Source: Leptodactylus fallax
Lineage: Eukaryota; Chordata; Amphibia; Anura; Leptodactylidae
Assembly: GCA_947044405.1 (NCBI GenBank)
Contig: CAMRHE010000063.1
Span: 5,072,501 to 5,136,500 of the forward strand
DNA: 64,000 nucleotides
Direction: 5' to 3'
Part shown: positions 10,655 to 61,600 of the stretch, in pieces
Layout: every line of letters begins with the position of its first letter
Numbering within the stretch: position 1 is the stretch's first letter
Position numbers and translations under genes: made by a program
Notes under the pieces: model-generated
Told to the model about the DNA's origin: nothing
Seen by the model: the letters and a program-made list of their open reading frames with translations, nothing else
Databases searched by the model: none

Positions 10655-11805
10655 GTCAGGTTACTGAGAGACAAGCTGGGCCTTGCTGGAGTGGACCACC
10701 ACCTCTCCAACTGGATCCTAGACTACCTCACAAATCGACCTCAATACGTGAGAGCCCAAGACTGTGTGTCAGGTACCGTGATCTGTAATACGGGGGCACC
10801 TCAGGGTACGGTTCTCGCCCCTTTCCTCTTCACACTGTACACTGCAGATTTTAGGTGCAACTCATCCAGCTGCTACCTACAGAAGTATTCTGACGACTCT
10901 GCAATAGTAGGCCTCATCACAGACGATGATGATAGGGAGTACAGAGAACTGAACCGGGTTTTTGTGGACTGGTACCACCGGAACTACCTGAAGATTAACG
11001 CGGGGAAGACCAAGGAGATGGTGGTGGACTTCCGTAAAGGCAGATGCCCTCCAAAACCAGTGGACATCCTGGGGACGGGCATCGAGATTGTGAACACCTA
11101 TAAGTACCTGGGTCTGCTCCTTAATAATAAGCTGGACTGGGCAGATCACATGGAGGCCCTGTACAGGAAGGGCCACAGCAGGCTCTACCTGCTTAGGAAG
11201 CTGAGAGCCTTTGGAATCCGGGGGGCACTTCTTAGAACTTTCTTCAACTCGGTAGTGGCATCAGCCATCTTCTTTGGAGTGGCCTGCTGGGGGAGCAGTA
11301 TATCAACCAGGGACAGAAATAAACTTGACAAGCTGATTAGAAGGGCCAGCTCTGTCCTGGGGAGCCCACTGGACCCAGTGCAGGGGGTGGGTGACAGAAG
11401 GATACTGTCCGTGGTGAGTTCCATGCGGGAGAATAACTCCCATCCCATGCATGAGACTGTGATCGCGCTGAGCAGTACTGTCAGTGACCGACTGCTCCAC
11501 CCTAGGTGTGAGAAGGAGCGCTATCGGAAGTCTTTCCTCCCCACCGCGGTTAGGCTGTACAACCAACACCGACCTAAGCGGAGATCATTACACACAGAGA
11601 ACTGAAATATCTCTCTGCCTGTTAAATCCCCCCCCCCCCTGCTACGTCCTATCTGTCTGTCTGCTATTAATGTAATGCCTCTCACCTTGGAACATTCTTG
11701 TACATGTTGTATTTGTATCTGCTTATCTTATCTTTGCTGCTGTAACACACTGAATTTCCCCATTGTGGGACTATTAAAGGACTATTATTATTATTATTAT
11801 TATGT
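10655..11805 (+). mobile_element. 5'-truncated LINE (CR1/L2/Rex1 group)
   Basis: A non-LTR retrotransposon fragment of about 1.15 kb inserted in the Tc1 relic. It starts inside the reverse transcriptase gene and ends with the typical tail ACTATTAAAGGACTA followed by (TTA)n. Direct repeats AATGTA flank it at 10649-10654 and 11806-11811. Removing the LINE and one copy restores a continuous Tc1 sequence, so this is a clean target-primed insertion younger than the Tc1. The group assignment rests on the reverse transcriptase and tail style from memory. Confidence 0.88.
10658..11605 (+). pseudogene. LINE reverse transcriptase, C-terminal part
   Basis: An open frame of about 315 codons with no start of its own, cut at the 5' end by the LINE truncation. 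Visible motifs, counted from the GTG at 10691: motif B GAPQGTVLAP (residues 35-44), the catalytic YSDD (66-69), then INAGKTKEMVVDF and TYKYLGLLLNNKLDW (thumb side). A conserved C-terminal part follows, with CWGSSISTRDRNKLDKLIRR and LHPRCEKERYRKSFLPTAVR. The first catalytic Asp of the palm and the endonuclease are missing, so it cannot be autonomous. The open frame speaks for a fairly young insertion. TGA stop at 11603-11605. Confidence 0.85.
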
Positions 11806-12564
11806 AATGTACCAGGTAATCCATGGCCTGTTACTGGGCTGCGGCCTGGTGTTTGGGATCCTCTGCTTTACACCACTCCATCTGACTCTTGGTGTTGCAG
11901 TGCTTGTATACAGTTGCTTGTCCACACCATGAAGCTCCTGACGGGCACAGTTTTTGTGCTTATGTTAATGCCAGGAGAGATTTGGAGCTTTGTATTTTTC
12001 ATCAAAGTGTTGGACTTTTCGCATTACGCTCCTCAGACCTCGGTGACTCCGCTTTGTAACTTCACGTGGTCTGCCTGCACATTGTGGCTGAGTTCCTCTG
12101 GCTCCTAAATTCTTCCACCTTTCAATAATACTGCTCACAGATGATGGTTTTATATCTAGGAGGGAAGACATTTCAGGCAGTGTCTTGCTGCAGCGGTGAC
12201 ATCCTATTACATGACCATGAATAAATTCAGTGAGCTCCAGAGAACCGGCCATTCTGCCACTAACATTTCGGTAGCCGCATGTGTCATAATCCCCACCCAG
12301 AAGCGGCTGCCAATGATCACACAATTATACGGTATAGTCATGCGATCATTGGTGGCCACTTACTGGTGTCATATAATGCTACGGATACATTGTATGTACT
12401 GATATATTGATACATTGTTGGCATATACTGCTACGTTAGAATGCACCATAAAGGCTGACGGCATGGTTAGGAGCTGGATTTTATATACTTGTGGCAATGG
12501 GACTGAATGAAATACCTGAATTCAATGATCAAGAGGTGTGACCCAATGCTTTTTCCATATAGTG

Positions 12565-15500
12565 TATCATTTACATCCAGAGGCATCAGTTGGACTCCAA
12601 TGCAAAACCTGTGATGGGGCCACCTCCTACCGGGTGCCATTTAGGTTAATGGTATATTGATGTGGCAGACGGACCTTTTGCTGCACCCTCTATAGCTACG
12701 CCCTTGTTTACCTCCATAGCTCTAAGATTAGTGATGAAGATAAGGAGCCTCCTCCATCCCTGTGTAAGCCTAGATTCACATGACCAAGTTTCGTGGATGA
12801 GACTCGATCTAGGCTGCTTTTACACTATCTGTTCATTTTGCAAACTACAAAAACATGGACATGGTACATCCTAGTGTATTTCTGTGTGCAGTTTCCAAAA
12901 CCGTTGCGGTTTTGGAAATCACAGCATGTCAATTATACCTACGAAAATGCCGGCGGTTTCCCTATAGGTATAATGGAAGCAGAAAGGCCGCAGAGGAAAC
13001 CTCTACGGATTTTCTCTGAAAAGCACTGTGGGAAAAACCTTTGTCGCTGCGGTCTTTTCAACAGCCCTTTTTTTTGCTGCGGCCTGCTACGTGGGGCCTT
13101 AGCCCGAAGGTGAGCTTACACGATTAGGCTTTCAGATGCAATTTTTGAAGTCAAACTCAGGAGAGTAAGAAAAGAGAAGGATACGCACCTGTCTATGATT
13201 TCACCCCCTTTTATTATCCACACACCTGGTTTTGGCTTCAAAAACTGCATCTGAAAACCTAAATGTTTGAACACACCCTACAGCTTCTAAACTTCAAGAG
13301 TGCAGCGTCATATGTACATCCACATACAAAATGTAGGAAATTTTAGTATACACACAAAGGGAGCAATATGAAATATTTGGACCTATTTTTACACTGTAGT
13401 CATAGCTACATATTTACCATAATATCCCCATATACTTCCAGAAACTAATCTAAACATCTACCCAAACCAGACGCCAAATCACTTGCACTTCAGATTTCTG
13501 GTTTTCGTTCATTCTGCTAAACTCTTTCACATCGGCTTTACACAAGAGTAAAATTTATGATGGAAGGTTAGTGGTTATAGTTTTTTGTATGGAAATCCCC
13601 AACCTTGAGTCTGGGCCTGAGCGTACCAGAAAGCTTCTGCTTCCACAACCTCTGGTTGTCTTTGAGGCTGGGAGCAGAAACAACAACTTGGACATTTTTC
13701 TTGGCAAACAAATGGCACAGAGGTTAGGCAATAGTTCAGATTCAGCATATAGTGGCGTTAAAACAAGAGTGTGCAAGAGAGTTCATAGGCGCATTTTGCC
13801 ATAAATCTGCTGTGGAAATCCTCCTGCCAATGGCAGAAATATGTCCTATTCCCATTCACATCAATGGAAGGTTTGGGTGCTCGAAGATTATGGAGGATGC
13901 TTATGGCCTGCTCACATGGTGGGAAAATGAAGAGGAATTTGAGGTGGTTTCCACTTCCCGACACTGTACAGCCCGCGGTGCAAAGTCCAAGCAGAACTTC
14001 GTCTTTCCGCCACGGGTTTACTTGCTGATTAATCCCATATATAATGGTGCCAAACAAGAGTAATCTTACGCCACAGGTTCTGTGGATGATTTAGCCGTGA
14101 AATCCCCAGCAAGATCAAGCTGGGAGGCAGAAGCCAGCCGGAACTAAGCCAATTTTTGTTTCTGCATTTCCATTTTTCCCTCCCCACATTCCAGTAATGA
14201 ATGGCACCATTCAATATCCTGTGCAAGCTAGAAAAACATCACAATGAGGTGGAATTGGAAAAAAAAATTGTGCCAATTTCTTATGGGTTTAATTTTTACG
14301 GCATGGACTGTGTGGTAAAAATAACGTTACCTGTCTTGTGCGAGTCAGTACGATCATGGCGATACCAAATTTATATAGTATTTTTAATGTTTTGATACCT
14401 TTAAACAAATTTAAAAACTTTGCAAATTGAAAAATTTCTTTATGTTCTGACACCTGTAACTTTTTTATATTTACAAGTATGGAGCTGGTTAAGGCGTCTT
14501 TTTATGCGGGACAAGATGTGGTTTTTAATTGATACCATTTTGGAGAAGGTCTGATTGTTTTATTTATTAAATTTTTTTTTAGGAGGCAAAGTGTTGAAAA
14601 TATCCATTTGTCCATTTTGATTTTTTTTTCCTCACTATGGCGTTCACTGTATGGGGTAAATATTTTTCTATTTTAATAGTTCAGGCATTTTTGAGCAGAG
14701 GGCTAACTAAATATGCAGTGCCATGAAATGTTCTCCATAGCATACACTAGTGCATGCAACTTATTGTATTATAGATCTGTGGACATTTATTTTCAGTTTC
14801 TGCTCAGTTTCACTATTGTATATCCCTTCAATATGGACATTTTTGGATATTTTCATGTAAACCACAATTGAGGATGTACAAAAAAAAAAATGTTTCTAAT
14901 ACTTAAATAAGTTGCGCACATAACATTTTGGTACAAGTCAAGTCTCACCTTTCCCATATACAATGTTTGGAAATGGAAAAGGGTTACAAATAACCCCCCG
15001 TCTACTGGAGCACATTTCATGGGAATGAAGGGGATGCAGTGATAATTCAGTGTTATATCCCCCTTAATTCTTTCTTTGCACAGTATCCATCTTGGCCACT
15101 TGGCTATGCAAGTTGTATTCCCATCAGTCACTATGAGATAACAATATAACTTTAAAGCCCCTGATGTTCGTAGCCTGCTGTTTGCATTCGAAAAAGTTGC
15201 AACCCCAATTCTTTCATGCTTGTTTGTGGAGCTGCTCTCTCTTTCCTTTCCATTTCTGTGTAACGACGGTGGTCTACAATCACCATCGTACTACTACTCC
15301 CAGCAAGCTTCCCAGTACATTGTACCATGGTACCATTATGAAGAACAATTTGTTGCGCAAACATTAAGCCCTCATATTGCTCTTTGAATGGAAAAATTTA
15401 AAAGTTATGGGGTATGGAAAGCAGGGAAGTCAAAATCGAAAAATGAATATACCTATGAGCCCTGCCCAGCCAATCCCTAGCAGCTCATGTCTAATTAAAC

Positions 15501-16054
15501 CTGCTCAGCCCTCTGAGCAGCAGGGTCCTTGGATATCCAGTGTTTCATCATTATTCCTGCTTGACCTTCAGTTTTGCGACTTCGGCCTGATTCCTGACTC
15601 CTCTTTTGTTACTGTTCCTGATCTGCTGTTCTTCCGGGTATGACTTTTGGCTTCCTACGACTTTGCTTCTCCACTATCTGCCCCTGACCTTCGGAGCAGA
15701 CTTGACCACCCTTTTGCCTGACCCGCTGGTGCTTTGTGCTGGTGTCTCTCTGGCCTTTCAGCTGCCACCTACTACTCATAGAGGTAGCGACCTGGTGGTC
15801 CCCTGCAGTGAAGACCAGATCCCGTATAGGGGTTAAAGGGTGAAAACCAGCGGAACAATTAAACAATACCTTCAGGAGTAGCCCAAAGTCAAACTAGTTG
15901 GGTGCCCCTGTAGGTCAACGATCCACTGTCAGTTATACTCTGTATGCTCATGTCTGTGTGGTTTTGTCTCCTTCACCTCACTCGGAAACTATACGATAGA
16001 ATTTCTATGAGAAAATCCAATTTAGGAGACTCCTCTTGGATAAATAACATACTA
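12565..16054. other. Intergenic, repeat fragments, no gene seen
   Basis: No coding exon. At 12768-13113 there is a palindrome-like MITE ending GCTACGTGGGGCCTTAGCCC, of the same kind as at 27050 and 50915. 13790-14110 has fragments of a similar foldback (CCGCGGTG, CGCCACAGG). 14270-14660 holds a dispersed frog-type repeat (GTCAGTACGATCATGGCG, ATACCAAATTTATATAGT) that recurs in ITK intron 13 at about 50500-50880. The open frames at 15152-15866 have no recognisable domain. Confidence 0.5.
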
Positions 16055-17621
16055 CAGTCATGGCCAAAAGTTTTGAGAATGACACAAATATTCTATTTTC
16101 ACATGATCTGCTGCCCTCTGGTTTTTATGTGTGTTTGTCAGATGTTTTTATCACATACAGAAATAGAATTGCATTCATATTATGAGTAACAGAAGCTTAT
16201 ATTGACAGTTAGAATGAGTTAATGCAGCAAGTCAATATTTGCAGTGTTGACCCTTCTTCTTCAGGACCTCTGCAATTCTCCCTGGCATGCTCTCAATCAA
16301 CTTCTGGACCAAATCCTGACTGATAGCAGTCCATTCTTGCAGAATCAATGCTTTAATTTTGTCTGAATTTGTTGGTTTTTGTTTGTCCACCCGTCTCTTG
16401 ATGATTGACCACAAGTTCTCAATGGGATTAAGATCTGGGGAGTTTCCAGGCCATGGACCCAAAATCTCTATGTTTTGTTCCCTGAGCCATTTAGTTATCA
16501 CCTTTGCTTTATGGCAAGGTGCTCCATCATGCTGGAAAAGGCATTGTTGAGCGCCAAACTGCTCTTGGACGGTTGGGAGAAGTTGCTCTTGGAGGACATT
16601 CTGGTACCATTCTTTATTCATGGCTGTGTTTTTAGGCAAGACTGTGAGAGAGCCGATTCCCTTGGCTGAGAAGCAACCCCACACATGAATGGTTTCAGGA
16701 TGCTTTACACTTGGCATGAGACAAGACTGGTGGTAGCGCTCACCTCTTCTTCTCCGAATAAGCTGTTTTTCAGATGTTCCAAACAATCGAAAAGGGGATT
16801 CATCAGAGAAAATGACTTTCCCCCAGTCCTCAGCAGTCCACTCCCTGTACCTTTTGCAGAATATCAGTCTGTCCCTGATGTTTTTTCTGGAGAGAAGTGG
16901 CTTCTTTGCTGCCCTCCTTGAGACCAGGCCTTGCTCCAAGAGTCTCCGCCTCACAGTGCGTGCAGATGCACTCACACCTGCCTGCTGCCATTCCTCAGCA
17001 AGCTCTGCACTGCTGGTAGCCCGATCCCGCAGCTGAAACACTTTTAAGAGACGGTCCTGCCGCTTGCTGGTCTTTCTTGGGCGCCCTGGAGCCTTTTTGG
17101 CACCAATGGAACCTCTCTCCTTGAAGTTCTTGATGATGCGATAGATTGTTGACTGAGGTGCAATCTTTCTAGCTGCAATACTCTTCCCAGTTAGGCCATT
17201 TTTGTGCAGTGCAATGATGACTGCACGTGTTTCTTTAGAGATAACCATGGTTAACAGAAGAGAAACAATGATGGCAAGCACCAGCCTCCTTTTAAAGTGT
17301 CCAGTGGTGTCATTCTTACTTAATCATGACAGATTGATCTCCAGCCCTGTCCTCATCAACACCCACACCTGTGTTAATGGAGCAATCACTGAAACGATGT
17401 TAGGTGGTCCTTTTAAGGCAGGGCTGCAATGATGTTGAAATGTGTTTTGGGAGATAAAGTTCATTTTCTAGGCAAATATTGACTTTGCAAGTAATTGCTG
17501 TTAAGCTGATCACTCTTTATAACATTCTGGAGTATATGCAAATTGCCATTAGAAAAACTGAAGCAGTAGACTTTGTAAAAATTAATATTTGTATCATTCT
17601 CAAAACTTTTGGCCATGACTG
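16055..17621 (-). mobile_element. Apparently intact DD35E Tc1/mariner element (Traveler-like)
   Basis: A 1567-bp element flanked by TA (16053-16054 and 17622-17623). Both ends start CAGTCATGGCCAAAAGTT when read inward and match over about 38 bp with a single difference (GACACAA versus GATACAA). Between them lies one uninterrupted transposase gene on the minus strand. The catalytic spacing is DD35E rather than the usual DD34E, which fits the Traveler (DD35E/TR) family described from vertebrates. Near-identical termini, an open frame and clean target sites suggest a young copy. It lies about 0.8 kb upstream of the ITK start codon. Confidence 0.92.
16232..17281 (-). CDS. Tc1/mariner transposase, DD35E, full length
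   Basis: An intact 349-codon frame. The transposase would bind the inverted repeats and cut and paste the element into TA sites. A paired helix-turn-helix DNA-binding region spans about residues 13-120, with a GRPR linker at 66-69. Catalytic residues: Asp160 (VIFSDESPF), Asp252 (FQHDGAPCHK) and Glu288 (DLNPIENLW), with 35 residues between the last two. [12 protein letters not shown] (201-212) precedes the second Asp. I prefer the second ATG, at 17248 (MVISKETRAVI, 338 residues), because family members begin this way and the first 11 residues are hydrophobic and unlike the family. No stop or frameshift is seen. It stands alone and has no link to host genes. Confidence 0.93.
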   Translation of the reverse strand: MLAIIVSLLLTMVISKETRAVIIALHKNGLTGKSIAARKIAPQSTIYRIIKNFKERGSIGAKKAPGRPRKTSKRQDRLLKVFQLRDRATSSAELAEEWQQAGVSASARTVRRRLLEQGLVSRRAAKKPLLSRKNIRDRLIFCKRYREWTAEDWGKVIFSDESPFRLFGTSEKQLIRRRRGERYHQSCLMPSVKHPETIHVWGCFSAKGIGSLTVLPKNTAMNKEWYQNVLQEQLLPTVQEQFGAQQCLFQHDGAPCHKAKVITKWLREQNIEILGPWPGNSPDLNPIENLWSIIKRRVDKQKPTNSDKIKALILQEWTAISQDLVQKLIESMPGRIAEVLKKKGQHCKY

Positions 17622-17623
17622 TA

Positions 17624-18079
17624 CATTGCCTTGTTTAGGAGTCGCGTCAACATGGGGCACACAGCTCTGCATAGTAGCTATGTACATCAAACGGTAGGAA
17701 TGTATTCTTATTCAAGAATGGTTCATCATTACATTATGCTAATGTTGATGTATTATGCTAAAATATGGAGTCAGAGAATAGGTTAGGAGGACAAAGTTAT
17801 TGAGGGCACAAGTCTAGATTTCAGGCTTAGCTGGAGCCTATTCAGTGTCAGACTCGCCCATCAGATTTCCAGAGGATCCCCCGGTCGGCCCAGGCTCTAA
17901 CACAATAATGATCCAGTAGAAGATGCCCACATTTTTAGGGTACTATGGCCTATGTCCTAGGGGTTGCTGGAGGTTGAGCCCCTGAGAATCATTTTATCTG
18001 ATTAACCCAAAGAACCAGAGTCTGACACTGAGCCTACTGATCAAATACACCTGAAACAGTTTTTTATCTTGTACTGTAT
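17624..18079. other. Intergenic, no gene seen
   Basis: Short stretch between the transposon and the ITK 5' flank. No exon or repeat boundary was fixed. Confidence 0.4.
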
Positions 18080-18450
18080 ACAAGTTCAGTTCGGAAGGAG
18101 GAGTACATAACATTTATGAGTCTGACTGACAGAAGCAGCAACTCAGTCGAAAGGAGGATGTGGTTGTAGTTTGAGGTCACATAATACAAGTTTAACACCT
18201 TTCTGCGCTCTGCGATCTTCAGATAAGACTTCATGATCTCCACCTCCGCTCACTATATGTGTTTCATACCCCCTTTCCTTATGACTTTTCTTCTCACAGA
18301 GCTCATGGTGTCCAACTGTTTTTATGCCCTCCACATGTCTGTTCTCGGATTTATTTCTTCGTCCTCGTGAGTGGACTCTAAGGATTGTTATGTGTATGTA
18401 AACATCTCAGGGTCTCCCTATGACCCCGGGAACAGAGGTTAATGTCCCAG
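18080..18450 (+). promoter_or_regulatory. itk: Possible ITK 5' flank and 5' UTR
   Basis: Immediate upstream region of the ITK start codon. It has an ETS-type core CGGAAG (18092-18097) and a RUNX-type word TGTGGTT (18159-18165), both plausible in a T-cell gene, but such short words are common by chance. No TATA box is evident at a useful distance. The transcription start cannot be fixed from sequence, and an extra upstream non-coding exon cannot be excluded. Confidence 0.3.
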
Positions 18451-57302
<38,852 letters not shown>

Positions 57303-58698
57303 CCTGAATGAAGATATTACAATGTCTTGGCTGAACATCCCTTTATTTTTATCTGTGTGTTTCCATCACTGCACTATATAGCAGTGAAAATCATGTGGTA
57401 TATGGCAGTAATATTACACTGTAAGGTTACTATTGCTCTATTATGTACCAAAATAGGGCGCACTTATCACACCCACATAAAACCATAACACACTTTCTAT
57501 GCCAGTAAACAGCATTCCAACATTAGGGCTTGCACACACAGAATTCAGTTTGCAGTACCATCTGCTGGCCAGGAGCGGTACTGCAAGAGTTGCTCATAAG
57601 ACAACCAGTACATCATCTTCATTCATTGTATATGTAGTACAGTATTTATCGTCCATATTTTAAATGCATTGCAGGAGACAACTTTTATATATATATATAT
57701 ATATGTCAGTGAATTTTTGGTGTATTCTTTGTTTTGTTGTTTGTTTTGTGGGATATTGGCACAGATATAATCTCTATCACAATGGAAATTGGTTCTTTTT
57801 GCTGTTTGACACTGTAGAAAAAATATTTTCTTACCTATTTTACAATCTACTAAAGACGCATCCTTCTAGAAAGATGTCTGTGCACAGAGGCAAAGCGATG
57901 GGGGTACAGATGTATTAGCCCTATTCATGACCTGGAGGCCATCTGTTATATACATTGCATTGGGCCCCGGGAGCTTCAGTTACACCACTGACCATGATAT
58001 TACATATGGTACATGTCTGTGTAATGCCATATTCAGGATATGTACAGGAGCGGAATCCACTCCCAAATTCATGGCAGATTTCTCCGTGTGACCCCAGCCA
58101 GAAAAATTCAGCTTCAGGAATTTGTATCTGAATTTTCCTCTTCTGGCTTTTCCAAGGGTTTTTTTTTCCAGAATCAGCACTTATCACATTTCCTGGCCCC
58201 TAGGTGTATGGACCAGTGGGTGAACACAGGGACATAACTATGGGGGGGGGGGCAGTGTTACCAATTGCTACCAGACCCTGGGGGTCCCAAATATATTACT
58301 ATGTTAAAAGGCACAAAGTAAGTGGAGGCTTCATTACATATTTAGCATTGGGGCCCAGGAGCTTCAAGGTGTGCCTCTGGTTGAACATGCAGTCAATGTC
58401 TATGGGACTAACGGAGATAGCCATGACATGAAAGGGGTTTTCTGGGCCTTATTAATTGATGACCTATCCGTAGCATAGATCATCAATAAAAGATCAGCGG
58501 GGATTCAGCACCCCGGACCGCCACAGATCACCTGTTTGAAGCAGTAGTGGTGCTTCTGCTTCACAGGCCATATCAAAAACCAAAAAGCCCTTTAACTTTA
58601 GGTGAAAACACTCTTTAATAAGTAAATCCAGCTCTGTTACTTTTTCTCTCTTTACTTATTCCTTGTTATTTTTGTGAAAACATATTATTTTTAATAAA
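57303..58698 (+). other. itk: Probable ITK 3' UTR with poly(A) signal
   Basis: The first plausible plus-strand AATAAA outside a repeat is at 58693-58698, followed by a T/G-rich stretch (GTTTTTTGTGAC), which fits a poly(A) site about 1.4 kb after the stop. The segment has a short TA run (57688-57704) and partial repeats (57905-57990; 58430-58580, with another AATAAA at 58484-58489 inside a repeat). Extent is inferred only. Confidence 0.45.
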
Positions 58699-61600
58699 GT
58701 TTTTTGTGACTACTCTTGCTTTTAATGAAATTTGTTCTCGGTTTTCTCTTATTCAGACTGTAGAAACACAGTCCATTGACAGGGCAATGATAACGGTTGT
58801 CAATTTATACATTTTCCAGGAGGAGTTACAGAGGGATGGAGCTTTTTATAGGGAACTGCAGCACAGGCCTACTAACTTGAATGAAATGATGTTGCAAATC
58901 TTTGTACAAGGGGAGGTCAGCAATGTCAAACGTGAAAAGCTAAAGGAACCGGGGTGCCTTCATTCTTAAGATCGCCAGGACGTCCCAGAGAAACTTAAAG
59001 GGATATTACTGCTTCTGCATTTATGGCTACATTGAGGGGCGTAACTAAAGGCTCATGGGCCCTGGTGCAAAAGCTCAGATTGGGGCTCCCTGCACAGCTT
59101 ATCTTCACAACCGTTAGCAACGTCTCTTCCATACATTTTAGCAGCATTTATGTTTCCCTTTCCTTTTTTATCGGGGCCCAGACCAACATGCCTGTGCACA
59201 AAAGCTTCCCATGATTCCCATCCCTGCCATTGCCGCCCACATTGTAATCATGCTGCCTTTTGTGCCATAGCCACCCCCAAAGAATCCCTCCTTTACTATA
59301 CACTGCCGACCAACTGCTATTTTTTTTATGTTATTAAACGGTTGTTTCCTTTTTGACAGTGGAAGGCTATGTATCATAAATCTTCTCGCTGCAGTGCACC
59401 AGAGGGCAGGGGGGATACATTAACAATGCACTGACTGCCAGCCTTTAAAGGAAATCAGAAAGGAGATCAAAGAAGTTTATCCAGCCCTAGTATGGTGAGG
59501 ATGACCTGTGGGACCCCTAGCCTCTGGGCCCAGTCACAGCTGCAACTGCTATAGAATCTCCAATGTAGCAGTGCTATGTAATGTAGATACCACCATACAG
59601 TGCCCAAAATAATATTAACGTGTTGCATGGACCCCACTGATCAGCATGATATCCCCTGTCTTGTGGATATGAGATAGCATTAAAACTTGGGCCAACCCCT
59701 TGAAGTATTATTTAAAGGAGATGTCCATTTCTTTCTTCCTCAGAATAGGTCAATAAGAGATCAGTGAGATCTGACCCCCAGCGTTTCTGCTGTTTGAAGA
59801 AGCCACTCTCACGAGCACCGACCCCTTCACTGTTTACATCGTACGCCTTTTATTTCATAGTGGCCGTGTGATGTAATTACACCCTTTCCCCATTCACTTC
59901 CATAAGGCTGTAATTACATCACATGGCCATTATGGATCAGATGGCGTGGGGTATAAACAGTAAAGAGGTCACAGCTCTCACACAAACATTGTGCCCAAAC
60001 ATCTTATCAGTGGGGGTCCCAAGTGTTGAACCCCCATTGGTCTCTGAGGATAGGTACTCAATAAAAAAGAGGCAATCCCTTTAAGCACATTCCTTAAACA
60101 TTCTGTAATGGCTTTTACATCTTAATATGAGCGGCCTGTACATAGACGGCCAGGTGATATCCTAATTCTCAGGATATCTTATACCCTGTGGTGATATTAT
60201 ATCCTCCCATCCCTCACCAGGATTAGGATGAGGTTTCACATATCAAAACTGTTCAGAGAAAAATAATAATATGGAGGACACAGCTTCCTCTTGTTTTGCA
60301 TATGGGGATCACATTTCTATAAAGCAACAGCTGTGGATGATGAAGTACAATACAGGGCTAGACGTGAGGGCGCAGCAGTTCTTGTGAAAGCAGCGCTCAA
60401 ATCCCAGCACTAGCTCATGTGACAGCTGCACCGTGCACACGACTGTACACGAAACACAGCTACGACTCCTCCTGTGGTGCGGCAGCTGCAGGCCCTTACT
60501 GACACATGACTGTCACACTCCATAGAAGTCAGAAACTGCTTCCATTTGTGTCCAAAGACTCAGATTTCACTGCCATTAGACTCCATTCTGCCAGGCTCAC
60601 AGGCCCTGTAACAAGAGCTCACGTCCCATCCGTACGTCCCAAGATCGCCAAGAAGACTTGTTCACAACCTGTCTGTACACACAAGCTTGCGATCATTCCC
60701 ATCCCCTGCTGGTGCCCCTCACAGAGCAATTGTTCCCCCTTTTAAGCCACAGTTCAAAATCCCTCATTGGCTATATTCTGTTATCCAACTGACATTAAAG
60801 GGTTAATGTTCTACTTTCTGACAGTGGAACGTTGTGTATCATAAATCTTCTCGCTTCAGTGCACCAGCGGGGAGAAGAAACAAATTTATGATGCACAGAC
60901 TGTCAGCAATTACATTAGAAAGGAGATGAAAGAAGTTTATCCAGCCCTACCTAGTGTGTTGGGGGTGACCCGTGGGCCCCTTGGCTTCTGTGCCTAGTCA
61001 CATCTGTGACCACTGTGTCCCTTAGAGTTATGCTATTGGCGGGAGGAGGTTTAGTAGTGCGCACTGTATTGCTGTGTAATGTTGTTGTTGCTTTTCCACT
61101 GTTAATGGGCAACAGATATCTGACTGACATGCGGCTGACGGATGCTGGACTGCCACAGTTTGTGTATTACATCAGCAGCAGTACAGAGATGAGATAATGT
61201 TCTCATGCCCCATGGGCATCACTGAGTGTAGACTCCACACAGGTAAGGCTGAGTTCATATGGAGACTCCGTTGCAGTGACCACTAAAATTCGCCGGACGA
61301 AAAAGTGCTGCAAGTCCGACTACTTCATCTAGCGGTTTCACTTTAAAACAATGGATACCTGACAGACCCCATTATAGTCAATGGGGTCTGTTGATCACCA
61401 TTGGTGTCTGCTGTATTAGTGGTCTGAGTGTCCGTTGTTCTGGACCTCCGACGAACCAGAACAACAGACACACGGGCGCAGATATGAACCTTGTCTAAAG
61501 AGGAAGAGCTGAAGAAGCCCCTGACACCTGTGTTTATGGTGCCTCATCCCAGGGTCTTGGTTTAAGGCCACAGTGGAGCCATATGAGCCTCAGTCTACAC

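Larger units (their letters stand above)
10376..12564 (-). mobile_element. Tc1/mariner relic, split by a LINE
   Basis: A minus-strand Tc1-type element of which one terminus is visible: CCATATAGTG ending at 12564, followed by TA (12565-12566). Its N-terminal coding part (about 12324-11812) includes a helix-turn-helix stretch (LPEMSSLLDIKPSSVSSIIE) and CAGRPRE, a GRPR-like motif. The middle and C-terminal part (about 10648-10376) includes GGGGVMLWGRFLGVGLG and LQDCAPGHKARF, the region of the second catalytic Asp. Several stops and frame changes are present and the DLNPIE part and left terminus are lost. A LINE fills 10655-11805. Confidence 0.8.
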
